In this document: one piece after another, positions 17,443 through 26,000 of the stretch
Numbering within the stretch: position 1 is the first letter of the stretch
Layout: the number at the start of each line of letters is the position of its first letter
From: an uncultured Prevotella sp.
GTDB taxonomy: Bacteria; Bacteroidota; Bacteroidia; Bacteroidales; Bacteroidaceae
Assembly (NCBI GenBank): GCA_900541335.1
Contig: UQJC01000010.1
Location: forward strand, 1-49,161
Direction of reading: 5' to 3'
Length of the DNA stretch: 49,161 nucleotides
The notes under the pieces: model-generated
The model's input: only the letters and a program-made list of their open reading frames with translations
Databases searched by the model: none
What the model was told of the DNA's origin: nothing
Made by a program: the position numbers and the translations under genes

Positions 17443-19449
17443 ATGAATACGAATATTCCACCGAAACATCAGGTACGCACAGCCGGAGCAACTGTTTTCT
17501 CGGCAGTGCGTATCTTTTTTTTATCCCTCTTTCTCCTGCTTTCGGGAGGAAGTGTGCGTGCACAAGTCGATGCCGAGATGGTGACCATCATGGGGCGCAA
17601 CGCCTTGAGTGTTGACGACTACCTCACCGCCATCCGTTATTTCAATCAAGCCATCGAAGCCAAACCCTTCCTTTCGCGTCCGTACTATTATCGTGCTTAT
17701 GCCAAATTCACTCTCGAAGACTATACGGGGGCGGCAGCAGACTGTGACCGAAGCATCGAGCTTAATCCCTTTATCGTCGAAGTCTATCAGCTTCGTGCCC
17801 TTTGCCGCATCCACAACGAAGACTTCACTGGTGCTGTTTCTGACTATACCCGTACCCTGCGCGAGCTTCCCGACGAACAAGGAGCCCGTTACAACCGTGC
17901 CCTTTGTTACCTGCAACTCAAGGAATACCCTCAAGCCAATGCAGACCTAGACTATATGCTTCAGCGTTGGCCCAAGTATTACCGCACTTACATGATTAAG
18001 GCACAGGTAGCCTTGGAGCAGAAAGACACCGTCGGCGGAATGCGTTGGGTAGACAGTTTGTTGGTCAAGAATCCCAAGGAGGCTGCAGCCTGGAGTTTCA
18101 AGGGACGTTACGAGTTAAGCCGAGAACATTATGCCTTGGCAGATTCCTGTCTGACCCAAGCTCTTCTTCTGCAACCCAAAGACTTCGAGCTCTATGTCAG
18201 CCGCGCCCAAGCTCTTCATGCTTTAGGTCGATTTGGGCAGGCCATTGCCGATTACGACCAAGCCATCCAACTCCAACCCCAACATTTCGTAGCCCACTAC
18301 AATCGGGGTTTGCTCCGTTCCTTTGTCGGCGACCTCAACCGCGCCATCAAGGACTTCGACTTTGTACTTTCCATTGAGCCCGACAATACCCTCGCTATTT
18401 ACAACCGTGCCCAGCTTCGTGCTCAAGTAGGCGATTTTCGTGGAGCCATTGCCGACTACACCACGTTGATAAAGGAATATCCCCAATTCTCATACGGTTA
18501 CCTGGCGCGAGCCGAATGTCGCCGTAAGATAGGCGATGTCAAAGGAGCTGTGGCTGACGAAACGTGGGTGGCACGCCGCAACCTCGACCTCGCTTATGGA
18601 AAGGCGAAGCCCACGAAGGGGAAAAAGGTACGCCTACGTTCCGAACATGCCTTGGAGCAATATCAGCAATTGGTTGCTGAAGATCCCGACACCGTGCGCA
18701 ATGTCTTTGGTACCCTCTATGGCAAAGTACAAAATGAGAAAGTCGGTAGTGACCTTCTTCCCATGTACGCTTTGAGTTTCCGTCCCGTCTTTACCAAAGG
18801 TTATCACAGCATTGGTTTCTTGCCCGAAGTTGCGAAGTTCGTCAGTGCAAAGAGTGAAGGCCGCAAACTCTGTCTGACAGCCGAGGCCGATGCTACCGCA
18901 GCCAGCGATGCCGACCATGATGCCCGTCATTTAGAAAGCAAGATGGCCCAATGGTCCCTGCTCGAACAGACCTTGGTACGTTCAGCCATTGCCGCCGTCC
19001 GCTATGATTACACCTCCGCCCTCAACGAGGCCAACCAAGCCGTGCGTGCTGATTCCACGAGTTTGGTCGCTCGTATGCAGCGAGCCTCCATCTTGGCGCG
19101 TAGCGTAGCCAGTTCCACCCTTGCCCCCGACGAAGCCAAGGCCCGTTTAGCCTTAGCCACAGCCGATTTGCGTCAGGCCGAATCGTTCAGTCCGCAGAGT
19201 GCCTACGTAGCCTACAATCAAGGTTGCCTGCTGGCTCAGCAAAAGCTCACCACCGAGGCCCTCGAAGCCTTCACCCGTGCCATTCGTCTTGACTCCCGTT
19301 TGGCAGAAGCCTATTACAACCGCGCCATGCTCTACCTCCATCAAGACCAGCGCGACAAAGCCGTCAGCGACTTCAGCCGCGCCGGTCAGTTAGGACTTTA
19401 CAAGGCATACGCTCAGCTCAAGGCCATGCAAGAGGCGAAGGGGAAATAA
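17443..19449 (+). CDS. Secreted TPR-repeat protein
   Basis: A 668-residue protein. The start at ATG 17443 (MNTNIPPKHQVRTAGATVFS) gives a long n-region and a hydrophobic stretch (AVRIFFLSLFLLLSGGSVRA, then Q), so it is exported, with a signal peptide or N-terminal anchor. About ten TPR units follow in two blocks (roughly residues 45-360 and 510-665), with repeats such as YYRAYAKFTLEDYTGAAADC, AHYNRGLLRSFVGDLNRAIK and AYYNRAMLYLHQDQRDKAVS. The blocks are separated by a non-repeat linker of about 130 residues. TPR blocks mediate protein contacts; no enzyme domain is visible. It follows ruvX and def. Its role is unknown; a periplasmic or outer-membrane assembly scaffold is plausible. A strong terminator follows. 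Confidence 0.88.
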   Translation: MNTNIPPKHQVRTAGATVFSAVRIFFLSLFLLLSGGSVRAQVDAEMVTIMGRNALSVDDYLTAIRYFNQAIEAKPFLSRPYYYRAYAKFTLEDYTGAAADCDRSIELNPFIVEVYQLRALCRIHNEDFTGAVSDYTRTLRELPDEQGARYNRALCYLQLKEYPQANADLDYMLQRWPKYYRTYMIKAQVALEQKDTVGGMRWVDSLLVKNPKEAAAWSFKGRYELSREHYALADSCLTQALLLQPKDFELYVSRAQALHALGRFGQAIADYDQAIQLQPQHFVAHYNRGLLRSFVGDLNRAIKDFDFVLSIEPDNTLAIYNRAQLRAQVGDFRGAIADYTTLIKEYPQFSYGYLARAECRRKIGDVKGAVADETWVARRNLDLAYGKAKPTKGKKVRLRSEHALEQYQQLVAEDPDTVRNVFGTLYGKVQNEKVGSDLLPMYALSFRPVFTKGYHSIGFLPEVAKFVSAKSEGRKLCLTAEADATAASDADHDARHLESKMAQWSLLEQTLVRSAIAAVRYDYTSALNEANQAVRADSTSLVARMQRASILARSVASSTLAPDEAKARLALATADLRQAESFSPQSAYVAYNQGCLLAQQKLTTEALEAFTRAIRLDSRLAEAYYNRAMLYLHQDQRDKAVSDFSRAGQLGLYKAYAQLKAMQEAKGK

Positions 19450-19467
19450 GCCCTCAGCTACCTATAC

Positions 19468-19542
19468 AAACAGCGATTCCGTTTCATCCTGTTTCTTCCA
19501 TATTGTTTCGGAAGATATGAGGATAAAACGGAATCGCTGTTT
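19468..19542 (+). terminator. Terminator after the TPR gene
   Basis: Arms of 23 bases (19468-19490 beginning AAACAGCGATTCCG and 19520-19542 ending CGGAATCGCTGTTT) pair with a single mismatch; TCTTCC/GGAAGA extends the stem inside. It lies 18 bases after the stop codon. Confidence 0.85.
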
Positions 19543-19557
19543 ATGTATTCCCCCTTC

Positions 19558-19658
19558 GGGATGGACGGCTCTTCACCCACCCCCATCGGGAGAACCCAAG
19601 TTACTTCTGCTTGGAGTCGCGGCATGTCGCGACCGTACGGTTTCAAGCCATCCGTCCC
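19558..19658. repeat. GC-rich nested inverted repeats
   Basis: GGGATGGACGGCT (19558-19570) and AGCCATCCGTCCC (19646-19658) are imperfect arms. Within them GTCGCG-gcatgt-CGCGAC (19616-19633) is a perfect hairpin. It lies between a plus-strand and a minus-strand gene, and may be a REP-like element or a terminator of the DUF6261-like gene. Confidence 0.45.
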
Positions 19659-19689
19659 CTTATCGGATTAGGACCTTGCAGGGAAGGGG

Positions 19690-20592
19690 TTAGGCCTCGG
19701 GTTCAGCGGGCGTAATGATGCCGCCGCCCTCGGTAGGCTTCTTGTCGGGGTCTTCGGGACTCACGCCCGTGCTCGGGTTCTTGTCCGTGCCACCTGGGTT
19801 CTTGTCCGTGTTCGGATTTTTGTTCGGGTCTTCGGGGTTTACGTCCGTCTGTCCGCCCTGTTGTTCCTCCTTTTTGCGGCGGGCAGCACTGATTGACTCC
19901 TTGAGTTCAAGGTTAGCCTTCGTGTAGTCCACCTTGCCGCTCCAGTATTTGAGGTCTGTGGTAAAGGGATCGCCCAGAATGACAGCAGCCGATTCGATGA
20001 CATGGATAAATTCGTTGTAGGCCTTGTCGGAGGCATTGCGTGCATCGCGCAGCGTACCCGTTCCGCGGTCAACGTCTTCGGCAATGCGCTGGGCCTGAGC
20101 AGCTGCCACCGCATTGTTTGCCTTTACCATTTCGTCGTAGATGGGCTTCAAGCCGATGGTCGTGAGTGCCGTCTGAAATTCTTCCTTCGCCAAGTCGCCT
20201 GCCAGATTGTGAATCTGTGCCGTTTCCTTGTCAAAAGCCGCTTGAATCGATACGTTGTTGTGTTTCACTAAGACATACATCTGCTTGGCCACCTCATAAA
20301 CGGGCGATACTGCGCAGCTGGAGTGCCCCTTGATACAATCACGAAGTGCCACATAGCAGCTGTCGCGGAGCGTGTCATGTTCTTTTACCGTAGAGAGCGT
20401 TTGATTGGCTTGGAGCAACTTCAAGTTTTTGTCTTCGATTTCCACGGCAGCCTTTAATGCTGCAATCTTTTCTTTCGTCAATTCCTGCTCATACTTCTTT
20501 TCTGCAAAGTAATCTACACACGATTTCATGAACTCGAAGTGGCGGTCATTGTCTAAACTGCGAAGATTGATTCTTGTTACTAGTGGTGTCAT
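19690..20592 (-). CDS. DUF6261-like protein with Pro/Asp/Asn-rich tail
   Basis: A 300-residue, mostly alpha-helical protein without signal peptide or membrane segment, beginning MTPLVTRINLRSLDNDRHFE. Its order of segments (a start with NLRSL, long helices, CVALRDCIKG-like centre, DPFTTDLKYWSGKVDYTKAN near residue 225) resembles the DUF6261 family of Bacteroidales, whose function is unknown. The last ~60 residues are a low-complexity tail of repeating D-x-N-P-x units (PEDPNKNP, TDKNPGGTDKNP, PEDPDKKP) with matching DNA repeats at about 19738-19850, so its length may vary between strains. A minisatellite lies 120-450 bases upstream of its start. A -7 box at 20642 supports expression. The family name is from memory and should be held loosely. 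Confidence 0.75.
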   Translation of the reverse strand: MTPLVTRINLRSLDNDRHFEFMKSCVDYFAEKKYEQELTKEKIAALKAAVEIEDKNLKLLQANQTLSTVKEHDTLRDSCYVALRDCIKGHSSCAVSPVYEVAKQMYVLVKHNNVSIQAAFDKETAQIHNLAGDLAKEEFQTALTTIGLKPIYDEMVKANNAVAAAQAQRIAEDVDRGTGTLRDARNASDKAYNEFIHVIESAAVILGDPFTTDLKYWSGKVDYTKANLELKESISAARRKKEEQQGGQTDVNPEDPNKNPNTDKNPGGTDKNPSTGVSPEDPDKKPTEGGGIITPAEPEA

Positions 20593-20641
20593 GGTTCCAA
20601 TGAGTTAAGGAGTGAATAATAGAAGTGGCATGAGTCTTGAC

Positions 20642-20649
20642 CAAAAGTA
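20642..20649 (-). promoter_or_regulatory. -7 box for the DUF6261-like gene
   Basis: TACTTTTG on the minus strand lies 49 bases before the start codon and about 60 bases downstream of the minisatellite. Confidence 0.5.
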
Positions 20650-20708
20650 TTCTGACCTTTATGAAGTTGGGAAGTAGGTTTTTGGAGTAAAAACAACCTT
20701 ATAGAAGG

Positions 20709-21044
20709 CTGTACAAGTAGGTTTAGGCTTTATAATCAGCTTGCCCCTGCTGTGGCAAGTAGGTTTAGGCTTTATAATCTTCTTGCCCCGAGCTGTACAA
20801 GTAGGTTTAGGCTTTATAATCAGCTTGCTCCGAGCTGTACAAGCAGATTTTAGTCTTTAAACCTTCTTGCCCCGAGCTGTACAAGTAGATTTTAGTCTTT
20901 AAACCTTCTTGCTCTGAGCTGTACAAGCAGATTTTAGTCTTTAAACCTTCTTGCCCCGAGCTGTACAAGCAGATTTTAGTCTTTAAACCTTCTTGCTCTG
21001 AGCTGTACAAGTGGATTTTAGTCTTTAGACCTTCTTGTACACAT
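20709..21044. repeat. 42-bp tandem repeat array (about 8 copies)
   Basis: CTGTACAAG (CTGTGGCAAG in one copy) recurs at 20709, 20750, 20793, 20835, 20877, 20919, 20961 and 21003, a period of 42 bases (41 and 43 once each). Units 1-3 continue AGTAGGTTTAGGCTTTATAA; units 4-8 continue AGYAGATTTTAGTCTTTAAA and then CCTTCTTGC. The last five units are almost identical, which suggests recent expansion. There are no variable spacers. Translation of the minus strand gives a 14-residue repeat, but there is no ATG and each first-type unit has a stop, so it is most likely non-coding. Confidence 0.93.
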
Positions 21045-21228
21045 CCCTTGTGCCTTGTTCATCGCATGGCGACTCGTTTAGAGAGTGCCTACTTCCAATC
21101 TGTCAAATAACGTCTGAGCTTCCGAGAAAGCGTGCTCTTGCGAGCTCCTGTTGCGGCGAATCATCCACTTCGTGAATTAAATGGTGTCGACCTGGCGAAC
21201 CCCAGCGGTCTCACGTGGTCAACGAACG

Positions 21229-21236
21229 CAAATGTA
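21229..21236 (-). promoter_or_regulatory. Possible -7 box pointing into the repeat array
   Basis: TACATTTG on the minus strand matches TAnnTTTG; a CAA (TTG on the minus strand) lies 16 bases further, short of the usual spacing. It would drive transcription through the minisatellite toward the DUF6261-like gene. It may be chance. Confidence 0.35.
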
Positions 21237-21372
21237 TGCGAATTTGAGAAGACAAAGAAGCAATTTCAAGAATAAAATGCCAGGAATGGTACTTATCTAC
21301 CCAGTCCCGTAGGGATGTCATCACTCAGGATTGGGTTTACGACCTATCGGACGAACGCTCTCAATTCACCCA

Positions 21373-21463
21373 CAAGCCCCGAAGCGGGGGCGACATAATG
21401 ACTCGGTTGTTTGCCATAGGGCTTACGTCCTACGACCCGTTATGTCGCCCGCTTCGGGGCTTG
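21373..21463. repeat. REP-like inverted repeat element
   Basis: CAAGCCCCGAAGCGGG then GGCGACATAA (21373-21398) is mirrored by TTATGTCGCCCGCTTCGGGG then CTTG (21440-21463). Each arm also forms its own CCCC/GGGG hairpin. The element lies in 21045-21549, a gene-free stretch downstream of nrdB that also holds CCCGTAGGG and GGGCTTACGTCC motifs. A related element is at 44275-44341. Confidence 0.7.
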
Positions 21464-21549
21464 AATGGTTTTTAAAAACGGGGGGGGAAAATGCTGACAG
21501 GGCTCACGTCCTATCCGAAAACGATGTGGTACGTATGGGACTGGGCCTC

Positions 21550-22599
21550 CTACAAATCATCAATCAGTGCCGTACTCTTGGCGTAGGCAGTGCTTTTGGC
21601 TTCGAAGAAGTCGGTCTTGACCATGTTGGCGTTGGAGTATTGGGCAACCCACTGCATGCTTTCGGGCTCTTTGCGGTGGTCGTCGTAGAGGTAGCCGAAG
21701 CCGAGGCTGTTCCAACGCAGATTGCCAAGGTAGTGGATGTAGTCGGACACCATCTGACTGTTGAGACCGGGGATGTCGTCGCCGATGACGTATTGACCCC
21801 AGGCTATCTCCTGACGAACGCCTTCGCGCATCAGGGACTCGTAGGTGGCGATGCACTCGGGGGTGAAGAGCTGGGGCTCTTCCTTCTTGAGCTCAAGGAT
21901 GAGGTTGCGGAAGAGCCAGAGATGGGTGTTCTCGTCGCGGTTGATGTAGCGGATTTCTTGGGCAGAACCCGACATCTTGCCGTTGCGGCTGAGGTTGTAG
22001 AAGAACATAAATCCGCTGTAGAAGTAGATGCCCTCGAGGATGTAGTTGGCGATGAGGGTCTTCATCAGCGTGAAGCCGTCCTGCTGTTGCTGGAAGTCGT
22101 TGTAACAGTCGCCGATGAAGGTATTGCGGCGCAAGAGGTGTTCGTCGGTCTTCCATTGGTAGAGGATGTCGTTGCGCTGTTCGGGGCTGCAGATGGAGTC
22201 GAGCATGTAGCTGTAGCTCTGGCTGTGTACGCACTCCTGGAAGGCTTGGATGTGCAGGCAGAGATTGACTTCGTTGGCGGTGATGTACTCACTGATGGTC
22301 GGCAGGTTGTTGCTCTGTAGCGAGTCGAGGAAGACGAGGAAACTCAGTATCTTGTCGTACGCTGTGTGTTCGGCGGGGCTGAGTTGCGGATAGTCCTTGA
22401 CGTCCTGCGTGAGGTTGATTTCTTCGGGAATCCAGAAGTTGTTCATCGCCTGACGGTACCAGTCGCTGACCCAGGGGTAGCGCATGTTGTTGAAGTCGTT
22501 GAGGTTGGTGGTGTTGCCGCCAATCATTCGTCGGAGACGGAGATCGGTATCGCCCGCAGGGTTGAAGAGCGGGTTTTTGTGAAGGGGTTGTTGTTGCAT
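21550..22599 (-). CDS. nrdB: Class Ia ribonucleotide reductase, beta subunit
   Basis: Houses the diiron-tyrosyl radical that starts reduction of ribonucleotides to deoxyribonucleotides by NrdA; needs oxygen for cofactor assembly. It has 349 residues. Metal ligands and radical site are visible: Asp in FLDSLQSN, Glu and His in the ECVHSQSY segment with the radical Tyr four residues after the His, Glu in LEGIYFYSGF, and Glu/His in RDENTHLWLF. All are present, so a working Tyr-radical enzyme is expected. The C-terminus (TALIDDL) is the acidic tail that docks to NrdA. It is the last gene of an operon nrdA - outer-membrane protein - nrdB with gaps of 18 and 45 bases. Confidence 0.96.
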   Translation of the reverse strand: MQQQPLHKNPLFNPAGDTDLRLRRMIGGNTTNLNDFNNMRYPWVSDWYRQAMNNFWIPEEINLTQDVKDYPQLSPAEHTAYDKILSFLVFLDSLQSNNLPTISEYITANEVNLCLHIQAFQECVHSQSYSYMLDSICSPEQRNDILYQWKTDEHLLRRNTFIGDCYNDFQQQQDGFTLMKTLIANYILEGIYFYSGFMFFYNLSRNGKMSGSAQEIRYINRDENTHLWLFRNLILELKKEEPQLFTPECIATYESLMREGVRQEIAWGQYVIGDDIPGLNSQMVSDYIHYLGNLRWNSLGFGYLYDDHRKEPESMQWVAQYSNANMVKTDFFEAKSTAYAKSTALIDDL

Positions 22600-22644
22600 G
22601 AGCGGGTGTGGGTTGTTGTATGAGAGGAGGATAGGTTTGAATTA

Positions 22645-23253
22645 TCAGAATGTCACCCCGACTGCCAGGAAGGCGGAGTGTGTCCATTTGCGGCAGGGCA
22701 AATTCGTTCCGTCGTGTCCGCTACGGGCATTGCCCGAGAAGAGTTGATAGTCTGAAATGCCGTAGCCGAGCGAGAAACGCAGGTTGTCTGCTTGGAGGGA
22801 AAGCCCGGTTCGCAGTTGCCAATTGAACCACTCTGCGCCTTTGCTTCCAGCTCCTCCCGGAGAGAATGAAAGGCCGGGATTGGCGAAGGCATGAATGGTG
22901 GCATCCATTGACCGCCAGTTGATGAGCGTCGGTGTGCGGAGTTCTACGGAAGGCATCAGCTTAACGCGTATGCAATACTTGTCATCGTCTTCCTCCCTCC
23001 CCCAGTCTTGGAGTCCTTCGATTTCGCCGGCAAAGCCCAGTTCTAGTCTTACACCTGCATAGCGGATGGGGAACCAGGCACAGCTTATTGAGTAGTCGTA
23101 GCCGTCGGAATTGAGACCTAAGAGGAAGTTAGCCTCCCATTTATTGGTGTGGCACTTTTCGCTTTGTTGTGCATGGAGGGGAAGTTGGCTGACGGCTGTT
23201 AAGAGCATCAGTGCAACAGGACGAAGGTACGTGATGGAGCGAAATAGTGTCAT
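22645..23253 (-). CDS. Small outer-membrane beta-barrel protein between nrdA and nrdB
   Basis: A 202-residue protein with a signal peptide (YLRPVALMLLTAVSQLPLHA, then QQ) followed by alternating amphipathic strands and a C-terminal Phe (AVGVTF), the usual end of outer-membrane beta-barrels. Segments such as WEANFLLGLNSDGYDYSISC and LRFSLGYGISDYQLF are typical strands. I do not recognise a named family. It lies 18 bases after nrdA and 45 bases before nrdB on the same strand, so it must be co-transcribed with ribonucleotide reductase. No functional link between a barrel protein and dNTP synthesis is known to me; it may be a late insertion into the operon. Confidence 0.82.
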   Translation of the reverse strand: MTLFRSITYLRPVALMLLTAVSQLPLHAQQSEKCHTNKWEANFLLGLNSDGYDYSISCAWFPIRYAGVRLELGFAGEIEGLQDWGREEDDDKYCIRVKLMPSVELRTPTLINWRSMDATIHAFANPGLSFSPGGAGSKGAEWFNWQLRTGLSLQADNLRFSLGYGISDYQLFSGNARSGHDGTNLPCRKWTHSAFLAVGVTF

Positions 23254-23271
23254 GGGTATGAGGGGAATTAG

Positions 23272-25791
23272 TTACGATGCGCAGCTTTCGCATTCTTCGA
23301 CTTCGAGGGACTTGCTGCGCACGTAGTAGATGGTCTTGACGCCGCATTCCCAGGCGAGGAGGTAGAGGTTGAGCACTTGACGCATGGTGAATTCGTTGGT
23401 GATGTAGAGGTTGAGGCTCTGGGCTTGGTCGATGTGGCGTTGGCGAATGCCGGCGGCACGGACGCTCCACTTTTGGTCGAGCAGGTGGGCGGCTTTGTAG
23501 ACCCAGAAGGTCTTGGGAGAAAGGGCTGGGGCTACGCGGGGGAGCATGGCGCCCTTCTTTTCTTCAAGGAAGAAACGTTTCATCACCGGGTCAATGCCTG
23601 CCGTCGTGCCTGCAATGATGCTCGTGCTGCTGGTCGGAGCTACGGCAAGCAAGTAGGCATTGCGCATACCGTGGGTTGCCACTTGCTGGGCCAACGCTTG
23701 CCAACGGGCAGAGCGGTAACCGCGTTTGGTGAAGTAGGTGCCCGTCTGCCAGTCGCTGCCCTCGAAGTGGGTGTAGCTGCCCTTTTCGCGAGCCAGCTGG
23801 TTGCTGGCCTCGATGGCGGCAAAGTTGATTTGCTCAAAGAGTTGGTCGACAAACTGCAGGTGCTCTTCGCTTTCCCAACGGATGCCGCGTAGGGCAAGTG
23901 CGTGGTGGTAACCACTTACGCCCAGACCGATGCTGCGGTAACGGTGGTTGGTGATTTGGGCATAGGGCACGGGGTAGAGGTTGAGGTCGATGACGTTGTC
24001 GAGGGCGCGCACGACGGTAGCTACCTTGCGGCGCAGGGCTTCGCTGTCGTCGAGGGGCAGGTGACCGAGCGAGAGGCTGGCCAGGTTGCAGACGACGAAG
24101 TCGCCCGGACGGATGGTCTTGACCACAACGGTGTCGCCTTCGTGGGTGCGGATTTCGGTCGAAACACTTTCAGAGGGTGCCATGTTTTGCGCAATCTCGG
24201 TGCAGAGGTTGGAGCAGTAGATCATGCCCTTATGTCCGTTGGGGTTGGCGCGATTGACGGTGTCGCGGTTGAAGGTGAAGGGAGTGCCTGTTTCGACTGC
24301 CGAACGCAGAACAAGGCGAACGATGTCCTTGAGGGTGATGACGCGGCGCGAAAGGCGTTGGTCGTTGATGCAGTCGCGGTATTTGCGCTCCCATTCTTCG
24401 CCGTAACAGTCCTCCAGCGAGTAACCTTTGATGGTCTTGATTTCATGAGGACAGAAGAGGTACCAAGGCTGGTTGAGGTCTTCCTTGGCCATTTTCCAAA
24501 AGAGGTCGGGATAACAGACGGCGGGGAAGATGTCGTGTGCCTTCATGCGGTCGTCGCCGTTGTTGGTGCGAAGCTGAAGAAACTCGGGCAGGTCTTTGTG
24601 CCACACGTCGAGGTAGACGGCTACGGCTCCTTGGCGCATGCCGAGTTGGTCGACTGCAACGGCGGTGTCGTTGACGAGCTTCATCCAGCGGATAACACCT
24701 CCTGCTACGCCCTTGAAGCCACGGATGTCGCTACCGGCAGCACGTACTTTGCCAAAATAGAGTCCCATGCCGCCGCCCATCTTGCTGACTTGTGCGAAGT
24801 TGTCGTTGCTGCGATAGATGCCTTCGAGGCTGTCGGGCACGGTGTCGATGAAGCAACTCGAGAGTTGGTGGTAGGGCTTGCGCGCATTGGAGAGGGTGGG
24901 CGTGGCCATGGTGACTTCGAGGCAACTCAGCATGTCGTAAAACTGTTGTACCCAGTGCATGCGGTTGGTGGGTTCGGGCATGGCGAGGTGGAGGGCTATG
25001 CCGAGGTACATTTCCTGTACCGACTCTAAGAGTTCGTGGCGGTGGGTGCGGATGAGGTAACGTTTGGTGAGGAGGTCGAGGCCGGAGTAGTTGAAGAGGC
25101 GGTTGCGCTCAGGACGCATAAAGCTGGCAGCCGTCTGAATCTCTTCGGGCGAATAGGCGGAGAGGATGTAGTCGCCATAAAGTCCTTCGTCGGTGAGATA
25201 ACGGAGTTTGTCGTAGAAGGTAGGGAGGCCGAGCTTCTCTTCCTGCAGACGGAGCCTGCGTGTGAGTTGGTAGTCGAGCAGACGGGCGGCGATGAATTCC
25301 CAATTGGGAGCTTCCTGGGTGGTCAGTTCGACAGCTGCCTTCGTCAATGCCGTAAGGCTCTCTTCAGTTCCCATTCCGGTCTTGCGGAAGCTGGCAAACT
25401 TTTCAGCCAAGAGCTTCAGACTGTATTCTTCGGCAGGGAAATCGGTCTGTATGAGCTTGAGTATTTCAGCTATTTCGGGAGTTTGGGTAGCTGTTACGAG
25501 TTGGTTGATCGCGTTACGCTTTTCGGTGCGTTGCCAACGGTAGAGGATGTAACTCTTGGCTTCTGCATAAAATCCCTGTTCCATGAGGCACCGTTCGACT
25601 TCGTCTTGGATGCACTCCACGCTGCGTGAGTCCGCCTGCCCGTTGAGCATACGCTCAACCTGCGCGATGAGTGCGTGGATTACTTCGTCGGTAAGCACCT
25701 TGCCCGTGCTGGCAAAGTTCTTGCGTACGGCGGTCACGATTTTTTCTTTATTGTAGGGCTCTGTTGTCCCGTTGCGTTTGATGATCAGCAT
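23272..25791 (-). CDS. nrdA: Class Ia ribonucleotide reductase, alpha subunit
   Basis: Catalytic subunit that reduces ribonucleoside diphosphates, using the radical supplied by NrdB. It has 839 residues. An N-terminal ATP-cone (MLIIKRNGTTEPYNKEKIVT onward, about 90 residues) provides dATP overall activity control. Active-site cysteines sit in HQLSSCF (about residue 312), NLCTEI with Asn, Cys and Glu of the radical site, and DFVVCNLASLSLG. The C-terminal ECESCAS carries the CxxC pair re-reduced by thioredoxin or glutaredoxin. A long leader of about 200 bases runs from a -7 box at 25993 to the start codon; no NrdR-box pair was seen. It is the first gene of the operon. Confidence 0.97.
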   Translation of the reverse strand: MLIIKRNGTTEPYNKEKIVTAVRKNFASTGKVLTDEVIHALIAQVERMLNGQADSRSVECIQDEVERCLMEQGFYAEAKSYILYRWQRTEKRNAINQLVTATQTPEIAEILKLIQTDFPAEEYSLKLLAEKFASFRKTGMGTEESLTALTKAAVELTTQEAPNWEFIAARLLDYQLTRRLRLQEEKLGLPTFYDKLRYLTDEGLYGDYILSAYSPEEIQTAASFMRPERNRLFNYSGLDLLTKRYLIRTHRHELLESVQEMYLGIALHLAMPEPTNRMHWVQQFYDMLSCLEVTMATPTLSNARKPYHQLSSCFIDTVPDSLEGIYRSNDNFAQVSKMGGGMGLYFGKVRAAGSDIRGFKGVAGGVIRWMKLVNDTAVAVDQLGMRQGAVAVYLDVWHKDLPEFLQLRTNNGDDRMKAHDIFPAVCYPDLFWKMAKEDLNQPWYLFCPHEIKTIKGYSLEDCYGEEWERKYRDCINDQRLSRRVITLKDIVRLVLRSAVETGTPFTFNRDTVNRANPNGHKGMIYCSNLCTEIAQNMAPSESVSTEIRTHEGDTVVVKTIRPGDFVVCNLASLSLGHLPLDDSEALRRKVATVVRALDNVIDLNLYPVPYAQITNHRYRSIGLGVSGYHHALALRGIRWESEEHLQFVDQLFEQINFAAIEASNQLAREKGSYTHFEGSDWQTGTYFTKRGYRSARWQALAQQVATHGMRNAYLLAVAPTSSTSIIAGTTAGIDPVMKRFFLEEKKGAMLPRVAPALSPKTFWVYKAAHLLDQKWSVRAAGIRQRHIDQAQSLNLYITNEFTMRQVLNLYLLAWECGVKTIYYVRSKSLEVEECESCAS

Positions 25792-25992
25792 TGGTCAGTA
25801 GGTTGTTAGACATAATTGGGGCAGGCTCTATGGTTGTCGGTTGAGAGAGAACGCTCACTTCAGGCTGGCAAGGCATGCAGTACAGGAAGAGACTGCTCCT
25901 GCTTATAACCAACTGGATGAGGTCGCTCGGGGTGACAACGGATAGAATCTGCCCGCGTCGTGTTGAAACAAATTCGGAACAAACTTACGCAA

Positions 25993-26000
25993 ATCTACGT
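25993..26000 (-). promoter_or_regulatory. Candidate -7 box for the nrd operon
   Basis: TAGATTTG on the minus strand fits TAnnTTTG, about 200 bases before nrdA; TTTGACAA lies roughly 24 bases upstream of it. It would give an unusually long leader. Confidence 0.45.

Noticed and set aside
20807..21010. 14-residue-repeat protein on the minus strand of the array
   Set aside because: It has no ATG, starts at a TTG inside a repeat, and the first-type units all contain a stop.
20709..21044. Repeat array as a CRISPR locus
   Set aside because: The full 42-base unit is conserved including the part that would be a spacer; there are no unique spacers and no cas genes.
21331..22320. Plus-strand open frame opposite nrdB
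   Set aside because: Antisense to nrdB; its composition reflects the codon bias of the opposite strand.
23902..25029. Long plus-strand open frame opposite nrdA
   Set aside because: It is antisense to a gene with full family motifs, shows valine/glycine-rich low-information sequence and no domain.
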